Source: Puniceibacterium sp. IMCC21224
Lineage (GTDB): Bacteria; Pseudomonadota; Alphaproteobacteria; Rhodobacterales; Rhodobacteraceae
Assembly (NCBI RefSeq): GCF_001038505.1
Contig: NZ_LDPY01000001.1
Coordinates: 3,720,001-3,784,000, forward strand
Direction: 5' to 3'
DNA length: 64,000 nt
Shown here: one piece after another, positions 61,404 through 64,000 of the stretch
Position numbering within the stretch: position 1 is the first letter of the stretch
How the letters are laid out: each line of letters starts with the position of its first letter
Made by a program: the position numbers and the translations under genes
Notes under the pieces: model-generated
Seen by the model: only the letters and a program-made list of their open reading frames with translations
Database searches by the model: none
What the model was told of the DNA's origin: nothing

Positions 61404-63317
61404 ATGCGCCTCTCTTCGCTCTTTACCCTGTTGGGAACATTTGTACTTGCGGCAGTGCTCAGCCTTGTGGCCGCGTTCTTCGCGGTCCGCCTGATCGAGG
61501 ACAGTTCAATGATCGGCGTGCGCGCCGAACTGGACCGCGACGGGCTGACCTGGACCCAGGTGGACGCCAACGGCCTGCAACTTTTCGTGATCGGCACCGC
61601 CCCCTCCGAGGCGCTGCGTTTCCAGGCGCTCAGCGCTGCAGGCCGGGTCGTAGACACCACCCGCATCATCGACCAGATCAACGTCGAGGACAAAACTGCT
61701 GCGGCGCCGCCCCGGTTTTCGATCGAGATCCTGCGCAATGACGCGACTGTCTCGCTCATTGGTCTGGTCCCTGCCGACACAGACCGCGAGCGGCTGATCG
61801 CGGATATCACCCGGCTTGCCGGAACAGACCCGTTGGTGTCGGATCTGTTGGAAACGGCTGACTTCCCGGAACCCGAAGGCTGGGACGACGCGCTGCATTT
61901 CGCCGTCACCGCGCTGCGCAACCTGCCCCGCTCCAAGATATCGGTGACCGCCGGCGAAGTTGCCGTCAAAGCCAGCACCGACAGCGAAGAAGCCCGCCGC
62001 CGGTTGGAATCCGATCTGGCCCGCCGCGCCCCTGATGGGCTGAAGCTGGCAATGGCACTGTCCGCCCCGCGCCCCGTCATCACCCCATTCACGCTGCGGT
62101 TTTTGATCACGCCGGACGGCGCGCGGTTCGACGCGTGCTCGGCCAACACAGAAGAAGGCCGCAGCCGCATTCTTGCCGCAGCGGCGCAGGCGGGGCTGCA
62201 AGGCAAGGCCACGTGCACCATCGGACTGGGTGTGCCGACCCATCGCTGGGCCGAAGCGGTCGAAATGAGCATCGCGGCCCTGGCCAAGCTCGGGGGGGAG
62301 TCGCTGACCATCTCAAACGCGGATGTGACGCTGATCGCACCCGAAGGGACCGACCCGGACCTGTTTGACCAAACCATCGGCGGGCTTGAAAACGCGCTGC
62401 CGCCGGTTTTTGCACTGAACGCAGTGCTGCCAGAAATCCCCGAGGTCAAGGCAGATCAGGGCCCCCCGGAATTCACCGCGACGCTCAGCCCAGAAGGTGC
62501 AGTGCAGCTGCGAGGGCGGATCAATTCCGAGATCGCCCGCACCACCGCTGAAAGCTATGCCCAGGCGCGGTTCGGCTCGTCCGTTGTGCGCACCACGGCC
62601 CGGGTCGACACCGATCTGCCGCAGGACTGGTCGATGCGCGTGCTCGCCGGACTCGAGGCGCTGGCAATGCTGAACAATGGCGCAATGACCGTGACGTCCG
62701 AAGCCGTGGCAGTCTCAGGCAATACCGGCAATTCCAGCGCCGGGGCCGAGGTCGCGGGCCTGCTGTCGGAAAAACTGGGCGAAGGTGCAGAGTTCAATAT
62801 CGCCGTGGTCTATCAGGAAAAGCTGGATCGCTCGCTTGGCATTCCCACACCCGAAGAATGCGAAGCCAAGATCGTCGAGATCATCGGCGACCGCAAGATC
62901 ACCTTTGAGCCTGGCGCCGCGACGCTCGACGCCTCTGCCAAGGATATCCTCGACGAAATCGCCGAGCTTCTGCAGCTTTGCGGCGATATCCCCCTTGAAA
63001 TTCAAGGACATACTGACAGCCAGGGCCGCGAAGTGATGAACGAACTTCTCAGCCAGGAACGGTCGCAGGCGGTTCTGGACGCGCTGCGCACCCGCCGGGT
63101 GCTGACTGCGTCCTACCGGGCGCGCGGCTATGGCGAAGATCAGCCCATCGCCGACAATGGCACCGAATCAGGCCGCGAGGCAAACCGCCGCATCGAATTC
63201 CACCTGATCCGGCCCGACCCGGTGCCGGAGACGGAAACCACACTCGAAACCATCGAAGATGAGGCCGCGGTCACCGAAACGCCCGCCACAGAGGACACCC
63301 CGGATGAACAGAACTGA
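61404..63317 (+). CDS. Inner-membrane-anchored OmpA-domain protein with BON-like repeats
   Basis: A 637-residue protein with one N-terminal membrane span (about residues 9-31), a long region of alternating alpha/beta units that look like BON-type repeats, and a C-terminal OmpA domain (about 490-600) with GDIPLEIQGHTDSQG and RGYGEDQPIADNGTESGREANRRIEF, the diaminopimelate-binding motifs. An acidic tail follows. It is anchored at the inner membrane and contacts peptidoglycan in the periplasm, rather than being an outer-membrane porin. Overlaps the next gene by 14 nt. Confidence 0.88.
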   Translation: MRLSSLFTLLGTFVLAAVLSLVAAFFAVRLIEDSSMIGVRAELDRDGLTWTQVDANGLQLFVIGTAPSEALRFQALSAAGRVVDTTRIIDQINVEDKTAAAPPRFSIEILRNDATVSLIGLVPADTDRERLIADITRLAGTDPLVSDLLETADFPEPEGWDDALHFAVTALRNLPRSKISVTAGEVAVKASTDSEEARRRLESDLARRAPDGLKLAMALSAPRPVITPFTLRFLITPDGARFDACSANTEEGRSRILAAAAQAGLQGKATCTIGLGVPTHRWAEAVEMSIAALAKLGGESLTISNADVTLIAPEGTDPDLFDQTIGGLENALPPVFALNAVLPEIPEVKADQGPPEFTATLSPEGAVQLRGRINSEIARTTAESYAQARFGSSVVRTTARVDTDLPQDWSMRVLAGLEALAMLNNGAMTVTSEAVAVSGNTGNSSAGAEVAGLLSEKLGEGAEFNIAVVYQEKLDRSLGIPTPEECEAKIVEIIGDRKITFEPGAATLDASAKDILDEIAELLQLCGDIPLEIQGHTDSQGREVMNELLSQERSQAVLDALRTRRVLTASYRARGYGEDQPIADNGTESGREANRRIEFHLIRPDPVPETETTLETIEDEAAVTETPATEDTPDEQN

Positions 63318-63630
63318 GTTTGTGGTCGCAACGGCTATCATCCTGTTTGTGGCTTTTTGCTTGGGGTGGTTCGCCAATTGGCTGATCCACCGCTTTACCC
63401 GCGTCAGTCAGGCCGATGTCGATCAGCTCGAACGGATGAGTCAGGAACTGCACGAGGCCGAGGAAACCCGCGATCAGGCGATCACCTACCTGCAACAGCG
63501 CGAGGCCGAGCTGACCAACCAGCTAGCCCAGACCGAAGCCGAGCTGACCGCGGCGATGGAGGGGTTGCGCGACGCCCGCTACGAGGCCGAAGAACTGCGC
63601 GCCTATGTCGAAAAGTACAGCGCCAGCTAA
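63304..63630 (+). CDS. Small membrane-anchored coiled-coil protein
   Basis: A 108-residue protein with one N-terminal membrane span (about residues 6-24) followed by a long Glu/Gln/Arg-rich coiled coil (about 30-105). ATG 63304 overlaps the 3' end of the OmpA-domain gene, so both are probably translated together and may form a complex across the inner membrane. No known family recognised. Confidence 0.8.
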   Translation: MNRTEFVVATAIILFVAFCLGWFANWLIHRFTRVSQADVDQLERMSQELHEAEETRDQAITYLQQREAELTNQLAQTEAELTAAMEGLRDARYEAEELRAYVEKYSAS

Positions 63631-63759
63631 GCCCGATTCTGGCCGCCGGCCTGTCGGGCGGCTTGCGTCGCCGCGAACCCTGTCGGAAAATGCCCAAAGA
63701 GACGCCGAGAACGTGGGGACGCTCTATGTCAGTGAACACTCGCGCCACGATAGATCACC

Positions 63760-64000
63760 ATGACTGACGCGCTTGTCATCGGCGGCGGGCCGGCCGGGCT
63801 GATGGCAGCGCAGGCGCTTCTGGAGGCTGGCCGCAAGGTGATCCTGACCGAGGCCAAGCCGTCTCTGGCGCGCAAACTTCTGATGGCTGGCAAATCGGGC
63901 CTGAACCTAACCAAATCCGAGGCCGCCGATCAGTTTCTAACCGCTTACGGCAGCGGCGCGGAGCGGCTGGCGCCAATGCTGGCTGCGTTCGGTCCGGCGC
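63760..64000 (+). CDS. NAD(P)/FAD-dependent flavoprotein (HI0933/TIGR03862 type), cut by window edge
   Basis: The first 80 codons are visible. The Rossmann dinucleotide site ALVIGGGPAGLMAA and KLLMAGKSGLNLTKSE are typical of HI0933-like flavoproteins (TIGR03862 class). The rest lies outside the window. Reaction unknown. The 130 nt before it hold no gene. Confidence 0.85.
   Translation, partial: MTDALVIGGGPAGLMAAQALLEAGRKVILTEAKPSLARKLLMAGKSGLNLTKSEAADQFLTAYGSGAERLAPMLAAFGPA

Noticed and set aside
1..64000. CRISPR array, insertion sequence, prophage or integron
   Set aside because: No regularly spaced repeats, transposase, integrase or phage structural genes were seen; the repeats found are short and dispersed.

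Overview
The window looks like a chromosomal segment of a marine-type alphaproteobacterium of the Rhodobacterales (Roseobacter group). This rests on high G+C, tightly packed genes, several families common in that order (DUF1523, DUF4170, DUF1674/SDHAF4-like, a VPLPA-CTERM protein, a saccharopine-type lysine pathway, large FAD/GcvT demethylase-like fusions) and the housekeeping genes themselves. This is judgement from reading; no database search was run. No prophage, insertion sequence or CRISPR array was seen.

Layout. (1) 1-9351, minus strand: one long apparent operon that joins tellurite-resistance/stress proteins (terZ, terB, terD, terE, a truncated TerA/TerF-like gene and a TerB-DnaJ fusion) to a four-gene set (PRTase_2-TRSP phosphoribosyltransferase, HAD phosphatase, StiP-type phosphoribosyltransferase, citrate-lyase-like C-C lyase) that has been predicted to make a nucleoside-like metabolite. 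A CaCA-type cation exchanger sits exactly where terC is normally found, and a DUF1523 membrane protein heads the operon. (2) 9638-24630: housekeeping genes for ribosome and RNA maturation (rsmB, frameshifted at a C7 tract; rbfA; rpmJ; tRNA-Val), lysine/cell wall (dapB), lipid A/Kdo (waaA, lpxK), pmbA, cysQ, folate, plus a decayed copper/PepSY locus. (3) 24705-35443, minus strand: a caspase-like/peptidoglycan-binding protein, then an eight-gene cassette of Liv-type ABC transporter, acyl-CoA synthetase, PaaK-like CoA ligase and secreted cupin, suggesting uptake and CoA activation of a carboxylic (perhaps aromatic) acid. (4) 35582-40608: a tandem duplication, a broken response regulator, a DUF2383 protein, an HNH nuclease and an orphan formate dehydrogenase alpha subunit. 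(5) 40858-51676: histidine phosphatase, a two-gene saccharopine pathway, a VPLPA-CTERM protein, a permease, 1-Cys peroxiredoxin, aldehyde dehydrogenase, pseudouridine synthase and a dimethylglycine-dehydrogenase-like fusion. (6) 51772-64000: LysE/GFA/LysE with an XRE-cupin regulator, free methionine sulfoxide reductase, a STAS/anti-sigma pair, glutathione genes (ggt, gshA), rsmE, ubiA, an inner-membrane-anchored OmpA protein, and the start of a flavoprotein.

The most noteworthy system is the ter/nucleoside-metabolite operon with its exchanger-for-TerC swap. Other unusual features are a 22-bp dispersed intergenic motif present six times, two copies of which bound a 140-bp MITE-like unit; the rsmB frameshift; paired palindromes ahead of the XRE regulator; and an active-site-less caspase-like protein.
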